Virus record (IMG/VR): IMGVR_UViG_3300013181_000002 | Span: 1 to 41,098 of that record | DNA length: 41,098 nucleotides | Direction: 5' to 3' (one strand) | Origin: a virus | Shown: one piece after another, positions 31,537 through 38,598 of the stretch | How positions within the stretch are numbered: the stretch's first letter is position 1 | Layout of the letters: every line of letters starts with the position of its first letter | Made by a program: the position numbers and the translations under genes | Notes under the pieces: model-generated | What the model saw: the letters and a program-made list of their open reading frames with translations, nothing else | Told to the model about the DNA's origin: nothing | The model's database searches: none

Positions 31537-31817
31537 TTATTCCTCTGTTTAATTTTGCCCGTGTAAATTAAAGGAATATACCACCACGGCTGCCGTCCCA
31601 TACGAGGGATAGTATATTCCCATTCATTGCCCTCAGGATCAACCCAAGTACAATGAAAACCAAACCAGGTTAACGACCTATACCATCTAACACTACCACC
31701 TTTAGTAATAAGATGTTCTAAGGTCCAAAAATAGCAATTGTTCTTATCAGTAAATAATCTGATAGGCCAAAACCAAAAGAATATAAGCATGAGCAGGCAC
31801 GTTGTTAGGTACCTCAC
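31491..31817 (-). CDS. Trp-rich membrane-anchored protein
   Basis: 108 residues from a GTG that overlaps the zincin stop (GTGA). Residues 1-20 (MRYLTTCLLMLIFFWFWPIR) form a signal anchor. The body is aromatic (WYRSLTWFGFHCTWVDPEGN; RQPWWYIPLIY) with a strikingly high Trp content. It looks like a conserved phage protein, but I cannot name it. Confidence 0.6.
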   Translation of the reverse strand: MRYLTTCLLMLIFFWFWPIRLFTDKNNCYFWTLEHLITKGGSVRWYRSLTWFGFHCTWVDPEGNEWEYTIPRMGRQPWWYIPLIYTGKIKQRNKCTTKSILQQKTYPE

Positions 31818-32377
31818 TTGTTATAATGCTCCCATTTCTTCTTCCACTCTTCGTATGAAAGAATAGGTCTTGGTTTATTCATCTTAAGCTTTGCTTTCCT
31901 AAAGTTTAATTTCAATTGCTTAGCGACATCTCTTCCTAAAAATCTAGATGTCATCTCTACTAGTTTGTTACGGAACCCTCTGCCGTGGTTCATATAACCC
32001 ATGCAATGTACCAGTTCATGGATTATCGTGTATTTTGAACTCCCACTCGGGGAGAGTTTAATTCGACTGCCGTAGGCAGTGCCGTTCACGGCGCGCTTGG
32101 CGCCCATATCTTTATACCACTCAACGATAATATGTTTACCGTTGGCGTTATTACCCCAGTACTTAGACTTTAAGATCCTTTTAATATACTTCTCAGCTTC
32201 TTTCCTGTCTAGTACCTTATCGATCTCTGGAAACTGTGATTGCAGTGACCATTCGCATCGGTAGACTTTAGTCTTCTCAGAATCTACCATATAATTAGAA
32301 CCAGAAGAATACCTATCCTGCTTACCCTTACGCTTTACGTACAGGTTATACTTCTCTCTTAACTCTTGTTCAGTCAA
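31814..32377 (-). CDS. SprT-like zinc metallopeptidase
   Basis: 187 residues from a TTG start supported by AAAGGTGG just upstream and by the overlap with the preceding stop. The zinc motif HELVH (120-124) with HGRGFRNKL containing the third ligand H131 gives a HExxH plus distal His site of the SprT/WLM zincin type. RIKLSP before it is the usual edge strand. Such proteases cut DNA-protein crosslinks or other proteins. Length is close to SprT (about 165). No signal peptide, so cytoplasmic. Confidence 0.82.
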   Translation of the reverse strand: MTEQELREKYNLYVKRKGKQDRYSSGSNYMVDSEKTKVYRCEWSLQSQFPEIDKVLDRKEAEKYIKRILKSKYWGNNANGKHIIVEWYKDMGAKRAVNGTAYGSRIKLSPSGSSKYTIIHELVHCMGYMNHGRGFRNKLVEMTSRFLGRDVAKQLKLNFRKAKLKMNKPRPILSYEEWKKKWEHYNK

Positions 32378-32594
32378 CTGTCCACCTTTGTCCTGGCATC
32401 TCTTCTAAAAAGTAATCAATGCCGTGAATGTAGTCCTTATCTTCTTCCGATAGGAAGTGCCAATAAGAACGACACTCATCTAATAACTCGACCACCTCAC
32501 TCATATTACTGAGTTGGTGGTTACTTTCCATATACGACTGAAGGAGATCCATTCTCTCCTTCACTCTGCTTTTAAATTCGGTTAACTTACCCAA
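32370..32594 (-). CDS. Small helical acidic protein
   Basis: 74 residues from a TTG start overlapping the upstream stop; a later in-frame ATG (codon 15) is possible. It is helical and acidic (RMDLLQSYMESNHQLSNMSE; DECRSYWHFLSEEDKDYIHG). Overlap with both neighbours supports translation. Unknown function. Confidence 0.5.
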   Translation of the reverse strand: MGKLTEFKSRVKERMDLLQSYMESNHQLSNMSEVVELLDECRSYWHFLSEEDKDYIHGIDYFLEEMPGQRWTVD

Positions 32595-32865
32595 TGAACG
32601 AGTTCATCCTTAAGTAACCATTCACCATTCTAGGTTTACAATCAGTGATACCGTTCATCAGCATATTTCTATTGACGCAGTCCAAAAAGTTCTGCTCAAC
32701 GTCACTAGAAGAACAATAAACACAAAACGTTACATAACGCTCTTTTCTACTATGATCATGAAAGTACTGTCTGTCAGTCCACGTTCTATAGTTATAACGT
32801 ACACCACATGACTCCATGCATTGCTTTGCAATCTTTCTAACGTTTTTAGTAGTATTCTTTACCAT
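32587..32865 (-). CDS. Small protein, unknown function
   Basis: 92 residues, basic at the N-terminus (TTKNVRKIAKQCMESCGVRY) with six Cys overall, including CVYCSSS. The Cys and His (YFHDHSRK) could bind a metal, but no standard finger spacing is evident. It has its own promoter and GAGGAAATATT ribosome site. Confidence 0.58.
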   Translation of the reverse strand: MVKNTTKNVRKIAKQCMESCGVRYNYRTWTDRQYFHDHSRKERYVTFCVYCSSSDVEQNFLDCVNRNMLMNGITDCKPRMVNGYLRMNSFIG

Positions 32866-32895
32866 AATATTTCCTCTTAATTAATTTATACCTAT

Positions 32896-32924
32896 ATTAT
32901 AAGTACAAACCTGTTTTAAGGCAA
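32896..32924 (-). promoter_or_regulatory. Sigma70-type promoter for the 32587 operon
   Basis: TTGCCT (32924-32919), 17-nt spacer, TATAAT (32901-32896). The spacer differs from TATTCCGG. The -35 overlaps the end of the upstream 62-residue gene. Confidence 0.88.
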
Positions 32925-33104
32925 CTCTTTAAATGATGGTTGTCTACTAATACAATCCCATTCACTTCTATGTAACTTCATAAAACGTTTACGCCAGGGT
33001 ACTTTTATCCATACCCATTTGGGTCCAACGGAGCGAACGTGCATCACCACACGTCCAGACTTCCACTTACCCATTATCCAATTGGTGAACTGATAAACTT
33101 TCAT
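32916..33104 (-). CDS. Small basic Trp-rich protein
   Basis: 62 residues, rich in Trp, Lys and Arg (FTNWIMGKWKSGRVVMHVRS, VWIKVPWRKRFMKLHRSEWD). The LHRSEWD tail recalls the HPSEWD segment in the 12038 gene product but is too short to link them. It has its own promoter. It may be a small SH3-like barrel. Confidence 0.55.
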   Translation of the reverse strand: MKVYQFTNWIMGKWKSGRVVMHVRSVGPKWVWIKVPWRKRFMKLHRSEWDCISRQPSFKELP

Positions 33105-33111
33105 TATAATT

Positions 33112-33140
33112 ATTATATGAACTTATTGTCGTGATTGCAA
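33112..33140 (-). promoter_or_regulatory. Sigma70-type promoter for the 32916 gene
   Basis: TTGCAA (33140-33135), 17-nt spacer, TATAAT (33117-33112), ending 8 nt before the ATG, so the leader is very short. Confidence 0.65.
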
Positions 33141-33199
33141 GCACCTTTTACAGTTACACCCATGTACATAACGCCATACTATATAACTGTGCCACCAAT

Positions 33200-33469
33200 C
33201 TATTGAACTAACGTCCATCCATTGTCCTCACATACACTAACGGCATGATCAAATAACTCTTGCCATGTACTAAAAACATCAGATCTATCTTCACTAGTAG
33301 ACCCTTCAGTAGGCCATACAGGGAAGTAATTAGAAGGAGCAGCAGGAACACCAGCATCATACATACCGCCATGTGTCCAATCTGGGTGTCTGGGTCTACT
33401 AACATCACCTAACCAATAGGTCCAACTATCATTATTATCACCAGCTGAATGAATTATCTTTACATCCAT
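33200..33469 (-). CDS. Acidic Trp-rich protein, unknown function
   Basis: 89 residues. Acidic and rich in Asp, Trp and Pro (DNNDSWTYWLGDVSRPRHPD; NYFPVWPTEGSTSEDRS), unlike its basic neighbours. GGAGTATTTT precedes the ATG. The composition suggests a protein-binding or DNA-mimic-like surface, but that is a guess. Confidence 0.55.
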   Translation of the reverse strand: MDVKIIHSAGDNNDSWTYWLGDVSRPRHPDWTHGGMYDAGVPAAPSNYFPVWPTEGSTSEDRSDVFSTWQELFDHAVSVCEDNGWTLVQ

Positions 33470-33647
33470 AAAATACTCCTGTAGTTATTATATGTACAAG
33501 TATTTATTCAAAAATTGCTTTCTCAAGAAATTTAGCGCCAAAAAAATTTTCATATCAGAATTTTCAAAACACCCTGGGAATTAGCTCGTACTTAACGCAA
33601 GAACCTGGTACCTGAGATATACAGAAAAATCCTGCCCCGAATCTCAG
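33470..33647 (-). other. Non-coding gap, weak promoter and hairpin only
   Basis: 178 nt with no convincing gene. A TATAAT at 33492-33487 precedes the 33200 gene but has no acceptable -35 at 17 nt. CTGAGAT and ATCTCAG near 33613-33646 could form a 7-bp stem with a long loop. AT-rich elsewhere. Confidence 0.4.
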
Positions 33648-34172
33648 CTACTTACAATATTGTGCGAATACATAGTAGTCATATGGACCATCATATATCT
33701 TATAGTCCTCATGCTCGAGCTCGCCTTCCTCTCCTGCTTCTAATTGAACCAGCTGTCCTCTACGACCTCTTCTACCTACTACTACTATGTCACTATATGT
33801 GGCTAATGTATTCCATATATACCGTCCCCCTGGACTCTGCTCTATGCCAGCTTGTAACATAATGCCTAATCTTTTCATCAGATATCTGTATACTATAGGA
33901 GCTATTCCGTGCCCCTGAAATACTCTATCCACCTTTACTATATCTACGTGATAACTATATCCGTCTCTTGACAGCTCCATAGTACATACACGCTTATGTC
34001 TGCCATCTATATTGGTAGTCACGTCAACAGACCAGAAGTCGGGGTTCTCATCATCCACCCAGACGTCCATTCCTCTCACTCTACCAACTTTCCTATAGCC
34101 ACACGTAATCGCTGGGACTCCGGGAACGAAGAACCCCAGCTGCGCGCGCTTGGATAACGCGATTCTGTTCAT
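33648..34172 (-). CDS. GNAT-like acetyltransferase-fold protein
   Basis: 174 residues. The segment VDRVFQGHGIAPIVYRYLMK near 97-116 is the acetyl-CoA binding motif A of GNAT folds (Q-x-x-G-I-A), followed by a helix and QSPGGRYIWNTLA. The N-terminal strands DVWVDDENPDFW and CTMELSRDGYSY are compatible. The C-terminus is acidic and Tyr-rich. It could acetylate host or phage proteins or an antibiotic-like molecule; no substrate clue. It overlaps the 34172 gene by one base. Confidence 0.65.
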   Translation of the reverse strand: MNRIALSKRAQLGFFVPGVPAITCGYRKVGRVRGMDVWVDDENPDFWSVDVTTNIDGRHKRVCTMELSRDGYSYHVDIVKVDRVFQGHGIAPIVYRYLMKRLGIMLQAGIEQSPGGRYIWNTLATYSDIVVVGRRGRRGQLVQLEAGEEGELEHEDYKIYDGPYDYYVFAQYCK

Positions 34173-34525
34173 TAAGCTACCTTGTTAAAACCGAACCCAG
34201 CAACCTCGAACTTTGATCCTTCAGCAAACATCACATCGCCTACTGAAGTCGAACGAGCACCATATACAGTACCATCCTTACCAATGGGATACTCACCCAC
34301 GAATTCCACGTTCTCGTTAAAGTCGGGGTTATCGTGCTTCTCGCCCATCCATTCAATGATCTGGCCCTTAGACCAAGAACCATTGATATTGTTGGTATGA
34401 TGAAATGCGTACTCGAGAGCTTCGTTTACATCAGTACATGGAGCCTCTACGACAGCAACACGCTGCATTGCGTTGTTCTCTTCGCGGGGATCCAGTGACT
34501 CTTTGTGAAAAACTACTACTCGCAT
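34172..34525 (-). CDS. Small protein, unknown function
   Basis: 117 residues, acidic (EAPCTDVNEALEYAFHHTNN; IEWMGEKHDNPDFNENVEFV) with a C-terminal part (YGARSTSVGDVMFAEG) that resembles a conserved block of T4-like marine phage proteins. It has its own promoter (34557-34585). No catalytic motif recognised. Confidence 0.6.
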   Translation of the reverse strand: MRVVVFHKESLDPREENNAMQRVAVVEAPCTDVNEALEYAFHHTNNINGSWSKGQIIEWMGEKHDNPDFNENVEFVGEYPIGKDGTVYGARSTSVGDVMFAEGSKFEVAGFGFNKVA

Positions 34526-34556
34526 ATCTACCTTCCTTTTCTCAATTTATACATAT

Positions 34557-34585
34557 ATTATGGCTCAAAACCGGGAAAAAGGCAA
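34557..34585 (-). promoter_or_regulatory. Sigma70-type promoter for the 34172 operon
   Basis: TTGCCT (34585-34580), 17-nt spacer containing TTTTCCCGG, CATAAT (34562-34557). The -10 has one mismatch. Confidence 0.82.
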
Positions 34586-34799
34586 CCCTTTCAGATACCC
34601 CCGTTCTCTGTGGTTCTCCCGCGCGAGCCGGCATTTTACAGAAAAAGTTGCCATTTCTGTCGTTTCACGCTAAGACCCCCCGGAGATCCCTATTAAACCC
34701 CCCTCTTTTTTATTTTTATTTTAATTAAAAATAGAAAAACCTATATATTCACGGTGATTTGCAGTATCTTTCGCCACGTATGATGAAGGAGAAATTACT

Positions 34800-35213
34800 A
34801 TGAAATACGTATTTTTCGGGGTTCTCGCCCTATTCTCACTGAGCTCTCATGCTCATACTATCACATACGACAATGGAGATGTCTATACCGTTAAGGATAA
34901 CGAGTATGTTTTTGTAGCTACACAGCAGGAATTATGGAGAAAGCAATCTCTCAATAATGGCCGTACTATTCAATATAAGAAGGTCACTCCTGTTGAAAAG
35001 GTTGACTACGTTCCTGTAGATGACGGTACCACGGACGACATGACTGTCGGCTCTCATGAATGGTGTAAAGCTTACATTCCATGGAGTGAAGGCTTCACAT
35101 TTAATATGCAAGCATGGATGCGTTATTGTGATACCGATAATAACAATAGCTACGGTTGCGGTGATAAGACGTTTGATTCTTCGGACGACGCTTCTGTCTG
35201 TCCAGCTGGCTGA
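34800..35213 (+). CDS. Secreted Cys-containing protein on the opposite strand
   Basis: 137 residues. MKYVFFGVLALFSLSSHAHT is a signal peptide with cleavage after AHA. The mature protein is polar and acidic, with four Cys in its C-terminal half (HEWCKAY; MRYCDTDN; YGCGDK; ASVCPAG) that could form two disulfides. AAGGAGAAATTACT precedes the ATG. It is the only plus-strand gene in the right-hand half, carries its own terminator, and looks like a self-contained insert (moron) acting at the host envelope. No homology recognised. Confidence 0.68.
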   Translation: MKYVFFGVLALFSLSSHAHTITYDNGDVYTVKDNEYVFVATQQELWRKQSLNNGRTIQYKKVTPVEKVDYVPVDDGTTDDMTVGSHEWCKAYIPWSEGFTFNMQAWMRYCDTDNNNSYGCGDKTFDSSDDASVCPAG

Positions 35214-35317
35214 TTTTTAAGCCATTCTAAGCACTTACCACACTGAGGATCTTTTACGATCCTCTTTTCCCATCCCTCTTCCTTATCGGATATATTACGG
35301 CAAATGCATACGATCAT
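35150..35317 (-). CDS. Bfd-like [2Fe-2S] ferredoxin, small
   Basis: 55 residues, ATG 35317 to TAG 35150-35152. It begins MIVCICRNIS and later has DPQCGKCLEWLK: Cys4, Cys6, Cys26 and Cys29 form the C-x-C ... C-x2-C set of bacterioferritin-associated ferredoxins, a motif common in small phage proteins. It starts 28 nt past the metzincin stop on the same strand, with no clear ribosome site. Its last 22 codons overlap the end of the opposite-strand 34800 gene (64 bases). An electron carrier for the iron enzymes here is an inference. Confidence 0.6.
   Translation of the reverse strand: MIVCICRNISDKEEGWEKRIVKDPQCGKCLEWLKNQPAGQTEASSEESNVLSPQP
35245..35268 (+). terminator. Rho-independent terminator of the 34800 gene
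   Basis: GAGGATC (35245-35251) pairs with GATCCTC (35258-35264), loop TTTTAC, then TTTT. It lies about 30 nt past the stop. It also lies within the coding region of the Bfd-like ORF on the other strand. Confidence 0.8.
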
Positions 35318-35345
35318 AAGCTGCGGCGCTGGGCCCTGCGGGCAA

Positions 35346-36245
35346 TTAGTAAGAACCTCTCACTTTTTGTACTTCTTTGAGTAGTATGTCGAATTGTCTG
35401 AAAGGGTTCGTATTGCCGGCTACTTCGTTATCAAAGACAGGATAGTCATAGGGTCCGAAATCTTCGTATATCTGTGAGATGGTAGGAGCTGCTGCATTGA
35501 TACTCATGTCTGCTCTATGCTCTGAGTCGCCATAGCGTACGCCATCGATCTCTACCCAGCAATTAGCATAGTAGGGCACTCTTTCTTTTGCATAAGACAT
35601 AATCGTTCCCGTGCCGTCAGATGCCATATATCCATGACCTAACTCAAAGGTAGGATTTCCTGGAGCTACATCATCTTTGGCGTGTGCTAAGCCTAATTGA
35701 TGACCGATCTCATGTGCGAATATGTATTCGGTTGACGTGTTTTGTTCAGGATCTACGGTAGCTATATCGTTCTTACTATAGCATGCGGTCATTCCTGCTG
35801 TCATCCCTTCGCCTTTCCATGGCCAACCTGCGCCGCATACTTCCCAATCTTGGGTATTATCGAGCATGACGTGCACCATATCAGCTTCGTACTTGTCTAC
35901 TAGCCAGGCTTTATCGTAGAACGGATCGTATAAATGCCAATCCTCTAAATCGTATGCAAGCTCGATATTTCCTAAGTCATCATACGTGGTTTCGATGTCG
36001 ACGGGCTCTACAAATGCAGCTTCCATGTAGATCTGGATGCCGTTTTTCTGGAATATCTCATTGAGTTGTCGGATGTATCCGAATACTCTGCGTCTATCCA
36101 TCCTATCATCCATGAAGACTCCTAGGCGGATAGTGTTAATACCTGGACGGTATACCATAGGGAAATTAGGGAAATTAGATTTCATCCCTATGCAATTTTC
36201 GTAATTTTCTACATTACACTCTATATAATCAGCTGTCAGATCCAT
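35346..36245 (-). CDS. Metzincin-type zinc metallopeptidase (M12-like)
   Basis: 299 residues. HEIGHQLGLAH (178-188) is the full HExxHxxGxxH zinc motif and TIMSYA with M216 is the Met-turn, so this is a metzincin, not just a HExxH zincin. It has YRPGINTIRLGVFMDD and MVHVMLDN upstream strands. No signal peptide is seen, which is unusual for a group of mostly secreted enzymes, so it may act inside the cell, in the virion, or after lysis. The start overlaps the previous small gene by 17 bases. Confidence 0.85.
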   Translation of the reverse strand: MDLTADYIECNVENYENCIGMKSNFPNFPMVYRPGINTIRLGVFMDDRMDRRRVFGYIRQLNEIFQKNGIQIYMEAAFVEPVDIETTYDDLGNIELAYDLEDWHLYDPFYDKAWLVDKYEADMVHVMLDNTQDWEVCGAGWPWKGEGMTAGMTACYSKNDIATVDPEQNTSTEYIFAHEIGHQLGLAHAKDDVAPGNPTFELGHGYMASDGTGTIMSYAKERVPYYANCWVEIDGVRYGDSEHRADMSINAAAPTISQIYEDFGPYDYPVFDNEVAGNTNPFRQFDILLKEVQKVRGSY

Positions 36246-36396
36246 CCCAATTCAACTCCGTCATCTGTCGTTGCTTTGTCTTATAGTTCTTATCAACTGG
36301 TTCTTTTTGTGGCTTCTTCTTGAAGATTTGATCCCACTTCTTATCAAACTCCTTGCGAGAAACCTGTATAGGTCTTTGTTTTGAGCCTTTACTCAT
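36229..36396 (-). CDS. Small basic protein (MSKGSKQRP type)
   Basis: 55 residues. It begins MSKGSKQRPIQVSRKEFDKK, a start common to short conserved phage proteins, and continues WDQIFKKKPQKEPVDKNY. Its ATG overlaps the upstream stop (ATGA) and it has GGTGAAGGT upstream. It overlaps the metzincin start. Unknown function; Lys-rich and probably nucleic-acid or protein binding. Confidence 0.65.
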   Translation of the reverse strand: MSKGSKQRPIQVSRKEFDKKWDQIFKKKPQKEPVDKNYKTKQRQMTELNWDGSDS

Positions 36397-36563
36397 ACCT
36401 TCACCCACAATTCCTTATAATTACAATGTCGCTGATGTCCAGATAAGGTCTCGTACACAAATTGAGCACCTAGAAGCTCGACTACAATTCCTTTAGTCTC
36501 TCTTCTGAATGCAGGCTCTCTATGTAAAATCATATCGCCTATCTCTGGTTTTCTTGGCTTCAC
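36393..36563 (-). CDS. Small SH3-like barrel protein
   Basis: 56 residues from a GTG overlapping the upstream TGA (GTGA) to a TGA overlapping the next ATG. It reads PEIGDMILHREPAFRRETKG, then IVVELLGAQFVYETLSG and ELWVKV: a run of short strands with a G-D-x-V/I start as in small SH3-like barrels. Both overlaps argue that it is real. Function unknown. Confidence 0.62.
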   Translation of the reverse strand: MKPRKPEIGDMILHREPAFRRETKGIVVELLGAQFVYETLSGHQRHCNYKELWVKV

Positions 36564-36871
36564 TGCTTCCCTTCTGCCTCAGCACCCTTCTCAAACGACA
36601 AGTCGGGCGTAGCTAGTCTCCATACTCCTTTCGATGTCTCGAGCTGCCATCCGTCAAAGTACTTGATCTTATGATCCTTACGGAACTTCTCGAGGTAGTC
36701 TCTTAAAGATGAAAGAGAGGTCCATTCTCCTTGTAGAATCTCCTCATCTGTCAGCTTTCTGGTCTTCTTAATCTTAATACGCTTTAATTTAGCTTCCCTC
36801 TTACGATCAAACTCTTCAGAGATCTTAGCTAGACGTTCACGTTTCTTGCGTAAGTAATAAGACTCAGCCAT
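36560..36871 (-). CDS. Small basic helical protein
   Basis: 103 residues from ATG 36871, chosen because AGGTGAG lies just upstream (a GTG at 36880 is in frame). The N-terminal 45 residues are a very basic helix (LRKKRERLAKISEEFDRKRE), followed by SLRDYLEKFRKDHKIKYFDG. Overlaps both neighbours. Unknown function. Confidence 0.58.
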   Translation of the reverse strand: MAESYYLRKKRERLAKISEEFDRKREAKLKRIKIKKTRKLTDEEILQGEWTSLSSLRDYLEKFRKDHKIKYFDGWQLETSKGVWRLATPDLSFEKGAEAEGKQ

Positions 36872-37046
36872 GTCGCTCACCTATTTTCTTGAATTTGCGT
36901 CTGGCTTTGGAGAATCCTTTGAGGGGATTCTTAAAGATCTTATCGTTATGCTGCACCAGATGGCCGTTCTCATTGACATGATAGATGCCATTAGCTACTT
37001 TCTCATCACCCCAGTCGGTGATTTCTTGTAAGATATCAATCTTCAA
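36864..37046 (-). CDS. Small conserved protein, TTG start
   Basis: 60 residues from TTG 37046, chosen because GGAG lies upstream and the conserved part starts here (EITDWGDEKVANGIYHVNEN, GHLVQHNDKIFKNPLKGFSK). The pattern ITDWG-NGIY-VNENGHLV is a common short domain in T4-like phages. Function unknown. Confidence 0.6.
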   Translation of the reverse strand: MKIDILQEITDWGDEKVANGIYHVNENGHLVQHNDKIFKNPLKGFSKARRKFKKIGERHG

Positions 37047-37176
37047 GATCTTTCTCCCAAAATAAAGGTAAACGCTTGCCTTCTTTCTTCTCTTGCACCA
37101 TATGACTAGAGATATAGCAAAAGAAAGCTGCAATAACTATGAGAGGAACGGCAATGATGTAATCAATTACTGTCAT
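37036..37176 (-). CDS. Single-span membrane peptide
   Basis: 46 residues from ATG 37176 with AAGG ten nt upstream. MTVIDYIIAVPLIVIAAFFC is one membrane segment with a short basic tail (SSHMVQEKKEGKRLPLFWEK). A longer frame to 37248 lies inside the upstream gene and has no ribosome site. Unknown function. Confidence 0.55.
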   Translation of the reverse strand: MTVIDYIIAVPLIVIAAFFCYISSHMVQEKKEGKRLPLFWEKDLED

Positions 37177-37420
37177 CTGTCGTAACCTTATATATCTTGT
37201 CTCCAAAGAGCTCTTCTTCTCTTCGCACAATCCAATCCTGCTCTCCATGATATCTAGGAGCGTTCTCTAAGCATTTCTCAGCATGCCAGATCACCTCATA
37301 GATCTTCTGCTTGCATGCGTAACCGTTGAATCCATCGATATTACGGTCATGCATGACACCTTTCCATTGATCGAGTTGTTCTTTTACTGTCTCGACACCA
37401 GCTTTTTCTACATAGGGCAT
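37163..37420 (-). CDS. Small protein, unknown function
   Basis: 85 residues, mixed (EQLDQWKGVMHDRNIDGFNG; YEVIWHAEKCLENAPRYHGE). GAGGTGAAATA precedes the ATG, which overlaps the psiE stop by one base. No domain recognised. Confidence 0.58.
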   Translation of the reverse strand: MPYVEKAGVETVKEQLDQWKGVMHDRNIDGFNGYACKQKIYEVIWHAEKCLENAPRYHGEQDWIVRREEELFGDKIYKVTTDDSN

Positions 37421-37833
37421 TATTTCACCTCTTCTTCTTTTAATTTCTGTAAACTTATCTTGTCTTTATACGACATAACTAGAGCAGCAACAGCTAAAAT
37501 AAAGATAGCCGATGCTTCTGCTACGAGTTGTAGCATTTCCATGTCTTTAGAATGCAGTATAATGAGTCTGCAGAGGGCGGTAATAGAAATAATGATAGGG
37601 AGCGTAACGGGAATCCGTTCTGTAGAATAGAACGCCCCTATCATCGCCACGACCTCGGCATAGATGAAGAGCATAAACAAATCTGCCAGCTCTACGTTTT
37701 TGACTAGCCACATTGCATAGATGTAATCACCTACTGCAATGAGCGTACAGATACCTATAATTGAGATAATAACCTTTTCACTGATTCTTGTTGTCCAGTG
37801 AACTCGGCTTTTCAGCTTCTCCAGGTTTTCCAT
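37420..37833 (-). CDS. psiE: PsiE-like phosphate-starvation-inducible membrane protein
   Basis: 137 residues with four membrane helices (about 18-38, 48-70, 75-92, 105-125). The diagnostic segment reads YAEVVAMIGAFYSTERIPVT, then LPIIISITALCRLIILHSKD, which fits the E-V-V ... P-x-x-I-I-ITA-x-R-IIL pattern of PsiE. The last helix ends in a charged tail. In bacteria psiE belongs to the phosphate-starvation response. Carriage by a phage of nutrient-poor water suggests a role in phosphate-limited infection, but the molecular function of PsiE is unknown. An imperfect hairpin lies just upstream. Confidence 0.8.
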   Translation of the reverse strand: MENLEKLKSRVHWTTRISEKVIISIIGICTLIAVGDYIYAMWLVKNVELADLFMLFIYAEVVAMIGAFYSTERIPVTLPIIISITALCRLIILHSKDMEMLQLVAEASAIFILAVAALVMSYKDKISLQKLKEEEVK

Positions 37834-37855
37834 TATCTTTCCTCACAAATTGAAA

Positions 37856-37909
37856 GTAGCTGCTGCGAGCGAGTCTCTGTCTCATTCGAGATCGCGACAG
37901 CTGAGCTAC
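37856..37909 (-). promoter_or_regulatory. Imperfect long hairpin in the psiE leader
   Basis: Four nested stems: 37856-37861 with 37904-37909 (6 bp), 37862-37865 with 37898-37901 (4 bp), 37869-37872 with 37892-37895 (4 bp), and 37874-37877 with 37888-37891 (4 bp). It fills most of the 89-nt gap between the 37923 gene and psiE, ending about 20 nt before the psiE ATG, with GAGGAAAG following. It may terminate or modulate psiE expression. Confidence 0.5.
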
Positions 37910-37922
37910 TCTAAAATTCCTT

Positions 37923-38108
37923 CTAGATGTATTCATCGAGTTGACCTCTGCGCTTCATTGCAGCTAGACCAAAACCCATAAATGCGAATCCAACTAAGCA
38001 TTTGACGATGAGCTCGTCAATTGACGTTACAACGCCTTGCTCGATCATAAAGTCCTCATGACCTACTGCACCGAGCACAATAAACAAACCGATGAACAAT
38101 CTAATCAT
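37923..38108 (-). CDS. Small membrane protein
   Basis: 61 residues from ATG 38108, supported by GGAGAAGTAAT. Two hydrophobic segments: IRLFIGLFIVLGAVG (2-16) and LVGFAFMGFGLAAM (about 38-51), with a basic end. Likely an inner-membrane protein of unknown function. Confidence 0.58.
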   Translation of the reverse strand: MIRLFIGLFIVLGAVGHEDFMIEQGVVTSIDELIVKCLVGFAFMGFGLAAMKRRGQLDEYI

Positions 38109-38109
38109 A

Positions 38110-38397
38110 TTACTTCTCCAAATCAAAAACAATCTTCTCAATCAAATTACACAACTTATCTTTTTCAAAAATATACAAACTCATATCTTCATTAACACTC
38201 ATAACTCCAATACCAGCTTTCATTTCTAAAACATCATCTAATTTAATTTCATCTTTACAAAACCAATCTTTACAAAACTCAACATCAATATATTTTTCAA
38301 ATACATCTTCCAAACTATCAAATTTTATAACATCACCATACTCATTGGTTCTTCCATACTCTCTAACACTTTCACTAAATTCAATTACATTGATCAT
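38110..38397 (-). CDS. Acidic protein with divergent base composition
   Basis: 95 residues, acidic (KFDSLEDVFEKYIDVEFCKD; DEIKLDDVLEMKAGIGVMSV). The coding stretch is notably A/T-rich, with T/A third positions, compared with its neighbours, and its bases lie in strand-skewed runs. GGAGATGTAAT precedes the ATG. No family recognised. The composition hints at a separate origin. Confidence 0.58.
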   Translation of the reverse strand: MINVIEFSESVREYGRTNEYGDVIKFDSLEDVFEKYIDVEFCKDWFCKDEIKLDDVLEMKAGIGVMSVNEDMSLYIFEKDKLCNLIEKIVFDLEK

Positions 38398-38588
38398 ATT
38401 ACATCTCCATCAATGAGATTATCGGAAGAACCAATTCTACCGAAAGGCGCAGATACCAGCTCAGTAGCTGAGCATTGGTTGTCGTACTTCATCTTCTGAC
38501 GATCTACGATGTACTTAGCTAATGACTTAGCCTTCTTATCATCATCTGCGTAGATGAACATTTCAGTTGTTAATACATATCTCTGCAT
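38394..38588 (-). CDS. Small protein, unknown function
   Basis: 64 residues. YVLTTEMFIYADDDKKAKSL then AKYIVDRQKMKYDNQ suggests a strand-helix fold with a conserved-looking VSAPFGRIGS tail. AAGGAGAACGAT precedes the ATG and it overlaps the next gene by 4 bases. Confidence 0.58.
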   Translation of the reverse strand: MQRYVLTTEMFIYADDDKKAKSLAKYIVDRQKMKYDNQCSATELVSAPFGRIGSSDNLIDGDVI

Positions 38589-38598
38589 ATCGTTCTCC

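Noticed and set aside
33487-33515. TATAAT box upstream of the 33200 gene as a full promoter
   Set aside because: No -35-like sequence 17 nt upstream (ATTTTT), unlike the other promoters.
34648-34676. Possible plus-strand promoter TTGCCA, 17 nt, TAAGAC, upstream of the 34800 gene
   Set aside because: The -10 matches the consensus at only 3 of 6 positions, and it lies over 120 nt from the gene.
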